Positions 8,044 through 20,800 of a stretch of 64,000 bases of DNA are shown here, in pieces. The notes under the pieces were generated by a model. It had not been told where the DNA came from and ran no database searches. It saw only the letters and a program-made list of their open reading frames with translations. Source of the stretch: Alentia gelatinosa (taxonomy: Eukaryota > Annelida > Polychaeta > Phyllodocida > Polynoidae); assembly GCA_950022655.1 (NCBI GenBank), contig OX465584.1:25393469-25457468 (forward strand), in the 5' to 3' direction. Numbering within the stretch: position 1 is the stretch's first letter; each line of letters starts with the position of its first letter. A program made the translations under genes and the position numbers.

Positions 8044-11000
8044 TATACAGCATGGTCAGGACGTTCTATATAATTACCACAATATAACAGTGACTGACAT
8101 ATTTTGATATATCATAAGACTGTACATGTGTATTTTTTGGTTCTTGTATGTCACCAGCAGGTATAATGGATTAATACATGTCCAAATGCATTCTGAAATA
8201 GTATCAATACGAAAATCCCTATCCTTGCCTAAAAAAGCTTGTTCTGCTTCTCCATTATACATGAAATGTGTAAGGTGTGATGCATGCAGGTCAAGAGTGA
8301 GGACATATGTCCTGATGATAATGTGGTTGCCTGCAAGGTCAGGCTCTTAACTTTGACCTATAAAGGCAATGTCAGGGTCTTGATGCAGATAATGCTCAAT
8401 ATGCAACAAAGGTATGACGACTAATGAATTCCTTTGAAGCCAAACAAAGGATTCATTCTTATAAGGTCATGAAGTAGCAACGCGCGCACGGCCGTCATTC
8501 AGTGCAACAAACAACAAATCTGTCAATAATTGTTCTTCAAATGGTCCCCAACAAGCAGCCGTTCATCACATCTACAATCAAAATACACCTGCTGAAAGCT
8601 GAGATTCAGGGCTTTCCTGTGAATATAGATATAGATGTAATAGGGTATAGTTTCTTTAGAAACCCCTCCCAGAATCACTTTTTTCAAAGGAATTGGTCTG
8701 GGCCTACACCCTAGTCCATGGCACCTGCTCTGTCAGACACAGTATTTAGTTCATCCATTTGCTGAGTTCTTCTGCCAGTTTAAGTGCCAAAACACTATTT
8801 TAGCCATTCCGAGGATATATTGGGCTTCACTTTAGTGCTAGCACGAAATTTCTATGACCAGAATAACTTGATCAAGCACCAATTTGAATAAAAGAAAAGC
8901 TCATCACACAAAAATGAATAAATCAAACAATTCCGTGCCTATGCCATTACAAAGGGCATACTCAGAGGATTAATTTGATATATGATATGCCATAGTTTGA
9001 CAAGTGTATAAGGTCAGCATTTTGAAATAACTACACTGAAAAACTGAATTTATCAATTCTCTGATCCATTTGAAGACTTCAGGTTTAAGATAAATTATGC
9101 AAATTAGCTGTTCAAATTCCTATTTACAAGTCAAAGATATGTTTTTCCTTGTATGACATGATCTATATTAGAGAGAAGTATTATTCGAGTGTTTTTTTTT
9201 CAGAATTTATGCATCATTATTACAGATTTCCCTATTAATATGCAAATTAAGTATGACATCATCAATATACATGAAAATAAATATCTCCATTGGATTCAGC
9301 ATGTTAATATATCCATGTATGCTGAATATCATGTCCCTACCATCAATATCTAAAGAGTTATTGTAATAAATCCGAGTAGGTGACAATCGTAAAACTCAAA
9401 TGTAAACATAATGCAATGTAATTAGAGCGAATGGAAAAGTTGACAGTCAATAAAAACAATTTTCTGAAAAAATCTGTGCTAATCCGTGCCCTTGTACTGT
9501 TTTCTATATACTTGAGTTCCTCAAATTCAATCTTAATTTGACTAGATTTTCCTTCATAATTCTTGTATTACTTGACTGATTTTAAAAATTAAAGTATCTT
9601 TGTAATCCTCTCTTTCCAGGCTATCTTTTTCATATATTATTCTAATTATAGATATGAAATTCCATTTTTCATTCGCTTAGCTACATGAAGTCCTTGTATT
9701 CTATTTTTCTTTTGTATTTCTGCATGGTTTCTACTTGATATAACTTATCAACATTTTCATTTGCATTGTCTGTCCAATTTTTCCTAGTCCTAATATCTGT
9801 CTAATGGCTTGTGTCATATGTAGATAGTTCTAAGATGAAAAAAGGGGGGGGGGAGAGAGAGACATCTTCATTTATGATATGATAAGTCATAAATGATGAA
9901 GAGTGTTTGAAATAACTACCCTCGTAAGAATCTTGATGGACTCCCCAAAGAGGAATTTCAATGTCACTTGCATTTGCATGAATAAATTTCTTTAAAATCA
10001 CTAGAGAATGAACGGTTGATTAATTCAATGCTGTCAATATTTAATCTGGCTACAATCGAGTTTAAAGCACTTGGTGTCATCCTTTTCATTGTGGAATAAA
10101 GGGAATTTACCTTTTGAAAAAAATGAGCTTAATACGTTCAGGCATAAAACGAGAATGACTAGCATATCTTTTTCTTAACATTTTAGGTGTGCAGTTATGC
10201 AAGTTATTTTATGACATAATGGTGATATCTGAATTTAATTATATGTCTACATAGGGTCTTAGATTAGTTTCCCAAAGTGTTGTAAAGTGTACTCCCCTTC
10301 TTATTCTCAGGATGAATTTGTGCTCCATTCAGAACTCTTAGTACTTGATGACATTATATAGGACAGTAACGGTGATCATTCTATAATTTTTATTTTTCAA
10401 GACCCATATGATGTACCAATGCTAAACACATTTCATTGAGGATCAGCGTTGAAAAATGCAAATTGATAAGAAGCACAATGTAAAGGTAATAAGCTTAACC
10501 TAGCTTATTGTCAGACAGGGCAGACAAGGACAATTATAGTAGAAAGGCACATATTTTCAGTGTAGTATGAAATGGAACTTTGTACATGTATATAAATTTA
10601 TATAGTATAACATGAATATAAATGTTAGTTTCATAACTCAGATTTCAGAGTTCATTTATAATGATGAAGTGATGACACTGATAGAAATGTCATATAGTTA
10701 GGCTTAATATAAATAATTATAATGTTCCTTAAGCTTCCATTCCATGTATTTCCGCTAGGATGATATTCAATGTTTTTATCAATTATGCAATATATATTAT
10801 AGTTATTGTTATGCTGCAGCGAGTCATCAGTGAACCACAGTTCCTCAGGAAGTTGATAAAAGTATCTAAAAATGTTTCTTTTCTCATTTCTCGATTAACA
10901 CTTATATTCTATTTAGAAAGTTGTAACAATTTTCAAATAATTGCTGGTCTTCATCTATAGGGGGATTATAACTGATGCAATTAAGGGGCTCTACGGTCCA

Positions 11001-11104
11001 TTACTCTCAAAAATGTCCATAACTATCAAAAATGACTTGCTTTGAGACTTATGGACATTAATCATGTCCATAACTATCAAAATTTCCATAGCTATCAAAA
11101 CCTC
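8044..11104. other. AT-rich intergenic sequence, no gene recognised
   Basis: Only short chance ORFs are seen. There is a G/GA-rich run at 9845-9863. The phrase TGTCCATAACTATCAAAA recurs at about 11013 and 11069, with a variant at about 11088, forming a small degenerate repeat. Confidence 0.6.
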
Positions 11105-11264
11105 AAAACCTTAAACAGTGCTTAAACTAACTCGATACTGTATTCGCGTTACATTGCGTTACTTTCCGTTACACTCCAACTCCGTTACGCTACCTAAGAA
11201 AACGTTACAGATTAAACCATGTTACATTCTAAATATGTTATGCTACCTTATAATGCATTATATT

Positions 11265-11399
11265 TGTTGTATTGTGTATTACATATATACTGCCATCTGG
11301 TGTTAACTGCCAGTACTACTAAAGATTGTCGGGGAGAATAAAACTCACTTCCAGTTTTGCCTAGTCAGGTGTTCAGACTCAATACTTGATAACACAGCA
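11265..11399 (+). mobile_element. Solo LTR, 135 bp, of the Gypsy family at 45-48 kb
   Basis: Begins TGTTGTATTGTGTATTAC and ends GATAACACAGCA, with TG..CA ends. It matches the 3' LTR at 47940-48074 along its whole length with only a few differences, and the length is identical. It contains an AATAAA (GGAGAATAAAACTC). The flanking five bases (ATATT and GAATT) do not form a perfect duplication. Confidence 0.85.
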
Positions 11400-12590
11400 G
11401 AATTTATGTCCGTAACCTAGTTACCACATTACCGTTACTGCGTTACCATTCCGACCCGGTTACCACATTACCATTCTAACCCGGTTATGGCTTTACCGTT
11501 ACTGCACTACCATTCTAACCTTGTTACCGCGTTACTGTTCTAACTCATAACCAACTTACCATTCTAACCATGTTGCCATTTTACCGGTACTGCCTTACCA
11601 TTCTAACCCCTGACCACGTTTGAACGTTAGAAGGGTTACCATTACTCAGGGATGCCAGTTTGTAGGATTTTGCCTACATGTAGGATTTTCATTTTAGTCT
11701 CAAAGAGATGAAAATTTAAAGAAATTGTATGTTTTGAGAACAATATAGACTCCAGGTTCCCTAATATCTAAATCATAGATAGACTTGTTCTGTTATCTTT
11801 CAAAATTCTGAATTCCGCTACCCTCAGCACACTCAGTCAGAGAGCTTAAATACTGACATCTGATTGGCTTAAAATATGTCAGGTGAGAATAGAATTATTA
11901 AAGCATTACAAAGTCTAAAAGAAAATATCAGAGGAATGACTAATGAACTTGTAAAGATATTCTGCAGAATATAGAACTGATAGTGTGTGGTAATCTTTCA
12001 TAAATGATATTTTTTGAAGAGTACCCCATTTAGTGCAGAACTACACATATACCCACTCTCATAGCAGATATCTAGATATCCTATACTGGCCATCCAGTCC
12101 CAAGGATCAGTTATGAGAGTGATGGGGATTCCCCATACACCATGTGCGTTTTAGGTGATACATAGACTGGCCTCAGTCCTCATGTAGGAATTTTTCCTGA
12201 CCCCAACTGGCATCCCTGATTACTGAGAGCTCTGTTACCACATTTATTTTACCGTGGTACAATTATTGCATTTCTTACCCCATTACAACGTTACTGTTCA
12301 AACTGCATTACAATTCTAACCCCGCTACCATGTTACAAGGGTTACCATTACCATATTATCGTAACCGCGTTACTGTTCTAACCCCAATACCACAATACCA
12401 TTCTAACCGCATTATAAGGGGCCCCTCCCACCTACTACCGATTTGCGATATAACCAGGTTACCATGTTACCATTCTAACCCCTACACTGTATTAGTACCG
12501 TGACTGATTTAACCCCTTTACCATGTTACCTCATTAACACGTTAGATTTACCCTTCTAACCCTGTTACCGCGTTACTGTTCTAACTGCAT

Positions 12591-12907
12591 TACAGTAAAA
12601 CCCTGTGTAAGCATTGGATCAGAAGTTATTAAACCTTGTGCTATGTTGTACAAAATGTATTTTTTTCTATGAAAATACTCAACATACTCATTGATAAGAC
12701 AAATTGATCTATTTTTGGTAGGGTGTCCATCAGAGGGGTTTTAGGCCTTTTCGTACCGAAATAACTGTCCGCTTATGCTGGGTGTCCGCTTACGCGAGGT
12801 TGCTGCTTACACGGGGTTAAATTAAACATCTAATAGAGGGGAAAATTTTCGTTCCGAGCAAAAGTGTCTGCTTACGTTGGGTGTCCATTAGGCGGGCTTC
12901 TTCTGTA
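12591..12907. mobile_element. pogo/Tigger-like nonautonomous element, ~317 bp
   Basis: The left end TACAGTAAAACCCTG and the right end GGCGGGCTTCTTCTGTA are degenerate inverted copies of a pogo-type terminus, with TA at both edges. The interior repeats GTGTCCGCTTA motifs. A matching left terminus also occurs at 15819 (TACAGTAAAACCCTGC). Confidence 0.55.
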
Positions 12908-13410
12908 CATCTTATTCCTGTAAACCACGTTACCATTCTAACCCCATTAACGCGTTACTGCTCTAGCCACGTTACATCCTAATACTGTAACCTCATAACT
13001 GTAGAGTTACCATTCTAACCCTGTTACCACTTTACCATTTCTAACCGCGTTACTGTTCTAACTGCATTACATCTTAGGCCCGTAAACCGCCTTACCATTC
13101 TAACCCTGTTACCGAATTACCATTTCTAACCCCGTTATCATTCTAACTCTGTTACCTGATTACCGCGTTAGAGTTACTGTTCTAACCCGGTTACCACGTT
13201 ACCATTTCTAACATTTCTAACATTTCTATTTCCAACAGCCAGCATTGTTGAGTGAGCGCTTGGTGGGTGAGGGCTGGTGAGTGAGGACTGGTGAGTGAGC
13301 GCTGGTGAGTGCTGACTGGTGAGTGCAGACCTTTTAGTGAGGACTGGTGAGTGAGGACTTGTGAGTGAGAACTGGTGGGTACTGTTGATTGAGTACCGTT
13401 GGGTGAGGAC

Positions 13411-13741
13411 TGGGACCTGTTTTCACTAGTTTCGTGACATGTCTAAATGGTGTGACATGTCTAGATGGCGTCTAGATGGTGTGTCCGGTTTCATAAGAAC
13501 TATACATTAAACTTCATTTTGTGCATTCTTGCTTGCACTGTTGGTGCCGCTTTTCATGTCTGTCTAACACTTTTGTCACAAAACTAGTGAAACAGGTCCA
13601 TGATGTGTAGATTTGTCTAATTCCTATGTTTGGGGTCTGTCTTTTCCTAAGTGCAGCTCCTTGTGTTGACACAAAACCAGACAACCCAATCTGTCTGTAT
13701 GGTGTCACAGACATGTCACAAAACTAGTGAAACAGGTCCCT
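13411..13741. mobile_element. TIR element (MITE-like), ~330 bp
   Basis: GGGACCTGTTTTCACTAGTT at the left is the near-exact inverse of AACTAGTGAAACAGGTCCC at the right, and the match extends to GTGACATGTCT. A third copy of the motif lies inside at about 13575-13605, also oriented as the right end. Inserted in the GTGAGT minisatellite. Confidence 0.75.
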
Positions 13742-14042
13742 GTTGAGTGCAGACTGGTGAGTGAGGACTGGTGATCGAGGACTGGTGGGTGAGGGCTCGT
13801 GAATGAGGCCTATTGAGTTAAGACTGTAAGTGAGAACTGGTGGGTACTGGTGAGTGAGTACTGTTAAGTGCAGACTGGTCGGTTAGGACTATTGAGTGTG
13901 GACTGGTGAGTGAGGACTAGTGAGTGAGTGGAGAGTAAAGTTAAACGAGGACCGGTGAGTGAGTACTCACATATGAGTGTCACTCCCATCTTGACCAATT
14001 CTGAGTGACACATATTGAGTGACTAGGTACTGGTGAATACTG

Positions 14043-14247
14043 GTAAAGCGTGTGATCCACCAAAATAGACACAGCAGAAGCTCAGCAAACGCTTCTACAA
14101 CAGGATGTTACCTTGTAGTCAATGATCCTCAATCCTCAATGACAATTGTTTTTGGACGACAATTATCGCAGACTACAGCCGACTACCACATGGCTACCAC
14201 ATGGTCATCTGTTGGCTCTAGCTCAGGTTTAGTGGATCACACACTTT
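14043..14247. mobile_element. TIR element (MITE-like), ~205 bp with TA edges
   Basis: AAGCGTGTGATCCAC near the left edge and GTGGATCACACACTT near the right edge, flanked by TA on both sides. This is consistent with a Tc1/mariner-type target duplication. The interior has a further weak inverted repeat (GACAATTGTT and GACGACAATTATC). Confidence 0.65.
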
Positions 14248-14289
14248 AGTGAGTGCTGGTGAGTGAGAACTGGTGAATGAGGACCTGTA

Positions 14290-14545
14290 AGGAAGAATGG
14301 GTAATGGTACGTTGGAATACAGTAACAAGGTTAGGATGGTAACACGGTAAGTGTAACACGGTAGCAAGTTTAGAATGGTAACACAGTAATGGTAATGCGG
14401 TGACTAGGTAAATGGTTGGTCAGGAACTGTAGGGCGGTAAGAATAGTAAGGCGGTAAATGTAACATGGTAATGGAGTTAAGATGGTAACACAGTAACGCA
14501 GTAACATTGTAATGCAGTAAAATGGTCAGAAACGCAATAACATGC
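14290..14545. repeat. Minisatellite, inverted arm of the GTTACC array
   Basis: Units such as GGTAACACGGTAA, TAGAATGGTAACAC and AGTAATGGTAATGCGG are the reverse complements of the units at 11.1-13.2 kb. The locus therefore has two arms in opposite orientation around the GTGAGT array. Confidence 0.75.
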
Positions 14546-14881
14546 AGCCAACTACGAGGAACCGAAGGTGCTAGTCTACACTTAAATTATGAGTTATCTA
14601 TAACGACCAATGCCAGTGGCAAGTGTTAGCTTTGCCAAAGGCAGAATGTTGCACAGTCAACGCATGTGCAGGGATAAATTATTGAGATTCCTCCGGAACC
14701 GGCGAATCAGAGAGCATTGTATATGTACCTGGCTTTATATATATATATGAGTGTATATCTCAACCACAATGTCAGCAAACACTCTCAGCCGGTGACTTCC
14801 AGAGACCCCTATTGGTCAGTAGCATAGTCACTGGGGTTATAGAAACCTTGTCTTAGGAACATTGTTTTCATTGTTAACACC

Positions 14882-17800
14882 ATGGAACTAAAGATGAACG
14901 CTACACTGAACGAGATACCGGACAACTCCACGAACGAAGGATTCTCTTTGGATATGTTGAACAGGGTACATGTCGTTGCCATGGTGAATCTTTCCAGCAG
15001 CATCATAGTAAGTTAATCACAAGTTTTATCTTCATTTTATAGTCACTAACTAGTTCTTTCTGATATACGTAGCTCCATCCTGTACTTCCTGTGTACATTC
15101 AAACTCGCAAAAGATGCACTAAGACAGGCATCAATGTACAAATTTGGCTTGTTCTAGCAGGCTTCAATTTTTAGTACTAATCTGGGTTAAAAGAAAGCCA
15201 ACACAAATAATCACTTTTTTCATGATAACATTATTAATAAATGAATAAAATGGTATAACATTCGTTTATATGCAGATCAGCATTCTGGTAGCGGGTTACA
15301 TGGTGAAGAAACACAGGAATATCTTCAAGCGTCCCATAGGGGAGCGCCTTGTGTTTTACCTGGCCATTGGAGATTTGTGTTTCAGTATCTCTCACCTGAC
15401 GGACCACGCCATTGTACTTCATATGGCAAATGAGCCGCCAATGATGATCTGTCGCGTTCTCGGATTCTTCATGACCACCTACTTCAACTCACCCGTAAGT
15501 ATGCCAATTTACTTTTACCATTGAATAAGGACTCATATTGAAACCGTTTGAAACTTAGATGAACTTATTAACAAATGGGTTTTCTTGATGAACGGATCAT
15601 GAAGCTAGAGTCATTGAGTGTGACTCTGCACTTTAAAACAAGTATATTCCTCATTTAAAAGACAAATATGCAATATGTTGTTACCTACCATATACATATA
15701 GGGACAAAATAAACCAGACCTAGGGTTTGAGACTGATGTGCCTCGAGAGTGAGATTCTCGTATTAAACTAAATTTATTTATTAAATGATTAACGTATAGA
15801 GTAGGACAGTGATTATAGTACAGTAAAACCCTGCTTCCCAGACACCCAGCTTAAGGGGTCACCCCACTTAAGGGGTCAATTTGCTCGGAACAGAAACGTT
15901 TCCTGTTTATGGTGTGTGAGGCAGGTAGACTGGTGTCTACGCAATCTAGACTGTCTAGACTCCAGGCAATGGCCTGCGTAGGCTCATGTAGGCATCAGGT
16001 AGGCATCTGGGGGGTTATCTATGTGGTCATAACAGTATCTCTAGGCCATAATATCACCTGTATAAAGGTATCATATACTACATAGCTTAACCATCCACAG
16101 ACTGAAAACCCTGGTTGAGAGGACACCCAACTTAAGGAGATGCAATACTTATCTCACCCCTGGTATTTTGTCTCGTAGGTTTAACATTGGGAACCCGTTC
16201 TCCATGCCCCTATAAGTATTGCAGTCCGTTCTCCATGGTATATATCCTGTATGTTGTACATTCTTTTAGTATGTACAGGGGTGAGATAAATACAGAGAGC
16301 AACACGTTTTAGTCAAAGAAGTCCTTCTCCAACTCATTTGAATGCTATCACTCCGCATCAAACTCATGGAGAACGAAGACTATGACCAAAACTTGTTGGT
16401 TTCTTCTTTAGTATATAACACCTGTAATCATTCTGATTGAATTTGACAATGGTGTATCTTGTGAATGATAAATCTCAAGGAAACGACTACTTTATGAGAA
16501 AATCAAATATATCGACCGACATATTTGATTTTCTCATAAAGGTGCTCTAGCTATGTTAGTTTCAAAAGACCAAAATTTTGTACTGGGTCCCAATATATGC
16601 ATTTGAAAAAGTTTGAGCTTCATATCCTACAATAGTAGTAAAAACTGGCGCCTGTCTCAGTAAGATATCTGCCGTTTCAGTATTCACTTTGGCTCCATAC
16701 AGACAAGAAATGAAGTTATAAGTAGGTAATTTTGTAGGGCAACATGAATGTGCATTAAAAGAGGCGTAATATAAATGCAAGGTGAACATTCTTTTAAAAA
16801 CACATCGATACTAAACCGTTTTGGATTGTACCCACAGTGTTTTTAGATTTCCATCTCAGTTGATATCATTGCACGAGAACCACTATTTTACATATATATG
16901 CGCCCAGCGTATATAGATATGCTTTTGCGTATACAAGGTCGTCCTATTCCCTGTGTGTATACGCTTTATCTATTAGCATATATAGGCCAGCATAGATTGT
17001 GTCATGTATACGCCCAATTCCGTGAGCGACTATACAATAATTCTGATCTCTGCACATAGGGGACACCACTGTATCATATCTCATTTATCATTAGTCATTA
17101 AGTCTGTATTATATGAAAAAGGCAATCTTATATTACCAATTTATTTTATAAAACCTTTATATAACGTGATTGAGTAACAAAAAGGCGGGGTGGTCGGCAG
17201 GTTACGATTCTTTTTCTTTCTTTTTTTTACCTACCACATATAAAACGTGTAAATTTCTGTAATATCCTCTTGGAGAGTCTCCCGCACATAGAGACATAGT
17301 GAACCGGACCTAGGAATGGAGACTGAAGACCCTCGAGAGTGAGAATCTCGTGGAGGGTTGAATTCGAACCTGCTCCTCTTTTTTCTAGATCGATAGACAG
17401 ACATGCTTTCTCTCTTATGATTCATCTCGATCCATGCCAAAATCAAAGTTTACTATTGTAGTTTTCTTATCTACTTTTCTCATGAGAAACCAATGAGATC
17501 TCAACTTTCGCTGGTATCAATCCAAATAACTCTGATCGCAGATGATCAGCTCAAACACCTGTGTCTCGCGAAATGATTACCATGAATTTATCTTAGTTTC
17601 CCATTCACCCACTAGGCGGCACGACGGCAGTTAGGAATCATTAAAGGAGGAGGTGTTAAAAGTAGGGGCACCACTAATTACGACACGACGAAGTCGCTAG
17701 TATGAGGCCTATTCCACCAAAAAGGGCCTCAGCAGGCGGGTTTTTGCCCTCCATCCGGTGTTTGCCGCCAGGGCCGGCCGTCCGGCCGCCCGTAAACCCC

Positions 17801-20800
17801 TAAATTCACCGAGCTGTTCCACCAAAGCCCCACGAGGCGACCAACAGGTATACACAAGGTGCCCGGTGAGCGCTCATAGAGCCGGCCGGACCCGGCGCGG
17901 CGATACACTCGCAGTGGGTTTCGTATTGCCGTCTGGTGGACGTTGGCGGCACTAACGCGCAAGCCCGCGGTTCTCTATTGATCCGATAGGCGGCGCGGCG
18001 TGCGGCGATACACTACGACACTCTGAACCCGCGAAAGTCGCGTATCGAGCAAAGCAGTGTGTCAGCGTGTCGGGATTTGCACAGGAACGGTCAGTAAACG
18101 TCAAATAACCGCGGAATTACAGGTTAAATCGAACAATGAAGGTAAATAAAGATAAGGATTGATGTTATGAATGTGTATATTTGACACTGGTGCTTATATT
18201 TTGCCCAAACTGCCGCAACTGCCCAAAAAATCGGTGTCCGCGTATCGGGATACCATCCGCGGGCCTGTATTGACGGTGTATATCGTAGTATATGCCGGCG
18301 AGCGGTCAACGTGCGCCCGGGGAACAACTCTCCGCGTCAGGCTCTTGGCACGCCGGCCGGCCTGCCGGGGGCTTAAAATCAAATGAACCAGTTTTCCTCT
18401 GGCAGGGCTTGCGGGGGACGTTGCGCTCATAATGCCCGGCCGCCCGCCCTGCCTTCTCTGTGGTTATCACTATATTTTGGTGGAACACCTCCAAAATTGG
18501 CTATTGCAGAGAATTGTCCCCGGCCGGCCGCCGCCGGCCACCAACAGGTCAGCCAATACTGGCCGGCTACTGGGTTTTGGAGGCACGGTGGCCGGCAGGG
18601 GACGGCCGTGTGGGGCCTTTAAGCTTAATGAGCTGTTCCACCAAGCAGATCACGCCGGCGGCGGGAGGTTTGGGCCGGCTATTGCCGCCGATCACCAATA
18701 GGCGACCACAAGGGGCCCTGCCTGGGCTTGTTCCTGCTTGGTGGAATAGGCCTCTATCATGTATACGATGTTGCACAGAGGATATTTCCTCTTGTATACG
18801 CCAGGTGTGAAATACAGCCAAGACACGTCCCTATTCCGAAGGAAACAGTCTTGTATACACCTCATACGCTGGCGCGAAATATCGATGAATATATATGAAA
18901 ACAAGTCTATATTCAGCCGATACATGCACTTCTGTGATGGCGTATATAGAAGTAAACTGGTTAGTTTCGTGCAGTGTATACAACACATGGCCTTATGATC
19001 AAAAGAGCACCATTCACTTTGTTCTGGGGAAAGATAAGTAACATTTATGGTGTGTTTTCCAGTAACTTCCGGTTAACCAGTAACTCCCTTCTGGTTTACT
19101 CTGCGACAACCACTGGTATTTAGGTTTAATTCTAAAATGCCTAAAAAACGATTGTTTGTATGCTCGGTTTTTTTTTCAATTTACGAGTTGTTACTCACCA
19201 AAAGGGATATATTATACATCACAGATTACCTGTTCTTGGAATTAACCAGCTGCACCGTGGTGACATTTACTTGTACCTTTTTTTGCACTTACATCTCGCA
19301 ACGTGTCCATGGACAGGTGGTCATGCCTCTTAAGACAAGGGCAGCATATAGAAAATCAGACCCTTATTTGGGATTGTCAACAGATGATGACCCATCTTTA
19401 TGTGTATGGCTGTTAATACCTATGGCACATCAAAGCTTCCGCACATCCTTACAAAAATCAGTTGTCAATATAATACCTAATACAACCTTTCTACAGAGGC
19501 CGTTAGTATTGAGCGAAGACAAGTCCAAGCAGCATCCATTAAGCTATTACCCGGTGTGAAAACTGTGAGCAAGTAGCAGATGTTGAGTAATTATTTTCTC
19601 TCTCCAGATTGAAGTAAGGAGGACGTATATTCTTTATCATTTGTGCAAAGCTTTTTCCTATTTACAGTCCAACTGCCCGAGGTTGTGTTTGGAAGACCAT
19701 CAATCAAGGGTATGATAAACTCAGTGCCTGTTTCCAAGGTTGGATTTGGGTTTAATCTATCCCTAAAACAGCTTTAACGTCTAAAACATACTCGATTTTA
19801 TTATCTTAACAATATGAATTATGTACAGGTGATGATCTCTTCGTCACTGGAGTGTGGTATTCAATGTGTTCTTCCCTCTCGATTTGGAAAGACCTGCCCT
19901 TAGTACAAGTCAAAGTTTGAAAATTCTGTCATGTTTAGATCTGCAAAAATCTGGAATTTGCAAGATGTTGACCTAAGAACAACTACTGAAGAGAAAACAT
20001 ATTAAAGTTTACGGTCAAAGCTCATATCCCATCGAGTTTGAATAGTGTAGTAATTCACAAAGCGTAGCCGCGTGAATTATGTAGCGATTCAAACAAGATG
20101 AGGTCGAGCTCTGACAGTAAACTTGAATAGCCTGTTTCTGAATCTCATCCCTCACATTGACTAATCGGCTAACATTTGTGACATAATCCCCATTGAGTAT
20201 ATTTTTCTAAATTATACTCCATGGGCGTTGAGTGCGATTCCCTAATATTTAGTTAATAGGGAACATATACCAGAGATGAGATAATAATTTGTGTGTGCTT
20301 GAATATTTGAATAACCAGCAAGCATCTTATATCTATAAACTAGGCTGAGGTCATAAATCAATTTTTCACGAAATAGTGCCCCCTTGGTGCACGAAAAACC
20401 AGGACCTGGAGCCATTTGGAAAAAGCCAGTACGACTGGGCCTACAGCTGACCTCCAGATTGTATGACAGGCGAGAGAGCCTACATTTTTCCAGCTTGGAT
20501 AAACGAACTAAGAAAAAAAAGATTAGATAAAAGGTATAAAAAGTTGTTTCTATGATAATTAAGTTCCAGAGGTAGAATAAAGACATAGTCCTCTCTCTCT
20601 CTCTCTGTTGTTATGATACATCAAGTAAGATATACAAGTTCGTTCTCGACATAGTGATTACTGTTTCATGTGTATGTTGATATATACCATGCGGAAGTAC
20701 TTGGTGCCGGAAAACTGGTGTTATATGTGTTTTTGGGCGTTGACGGAAGAATACTGTTGCTAAAAAAATAACATACAGGTTTCTGGTCTTCTGATCGGTA

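Larger units (their letters stand above)
11140..13215. repeat. Diverged minisatellite, GTTACC..TTCTAACC type
   Basis: Irregular units built from GTTACCA, TTACCATTCTAACCCC and GCGTTACTGTTCTAAC recur over about 2 kb. A solo LTR (11265-11399), a pogo-like element (12591-12907) and unrelated spacers (about 11640-12220) interrupt the array. No coding potential. Confidence 0.8.
13240..14290. repeat. GTGAGTGAGGACTG minisatellite
   Basis: Irregular tandem units such as GGTGAGTGAGGACT, GGTGAGTGCAGACT and GGTGGGTACTG. It is interrupted by two small TIR elements (13411-13741 and 14043-14247). It sits between the two opposed GTTACC arrays. Confidence 0.8.

Noticed and set aside
11140..13215. CRISPR-like appearance of repeated units
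   Set aside because: Units are irregular, diverged and without constant spacers. Eukaryotic minisatellite.
17340..17380. tRNA-like B box (GGTTCGAATTC on minus), with similar ones near 39595 and 63284
   Set aside because: No convincing A box and no cloverleaf. At most decayed SINE fragments.
19137..19559. 140-codon ORF in receptor intron 2
   Set aside because: No domain, no splice support and ordinary AT-rich intronic sequence. Could be chance.
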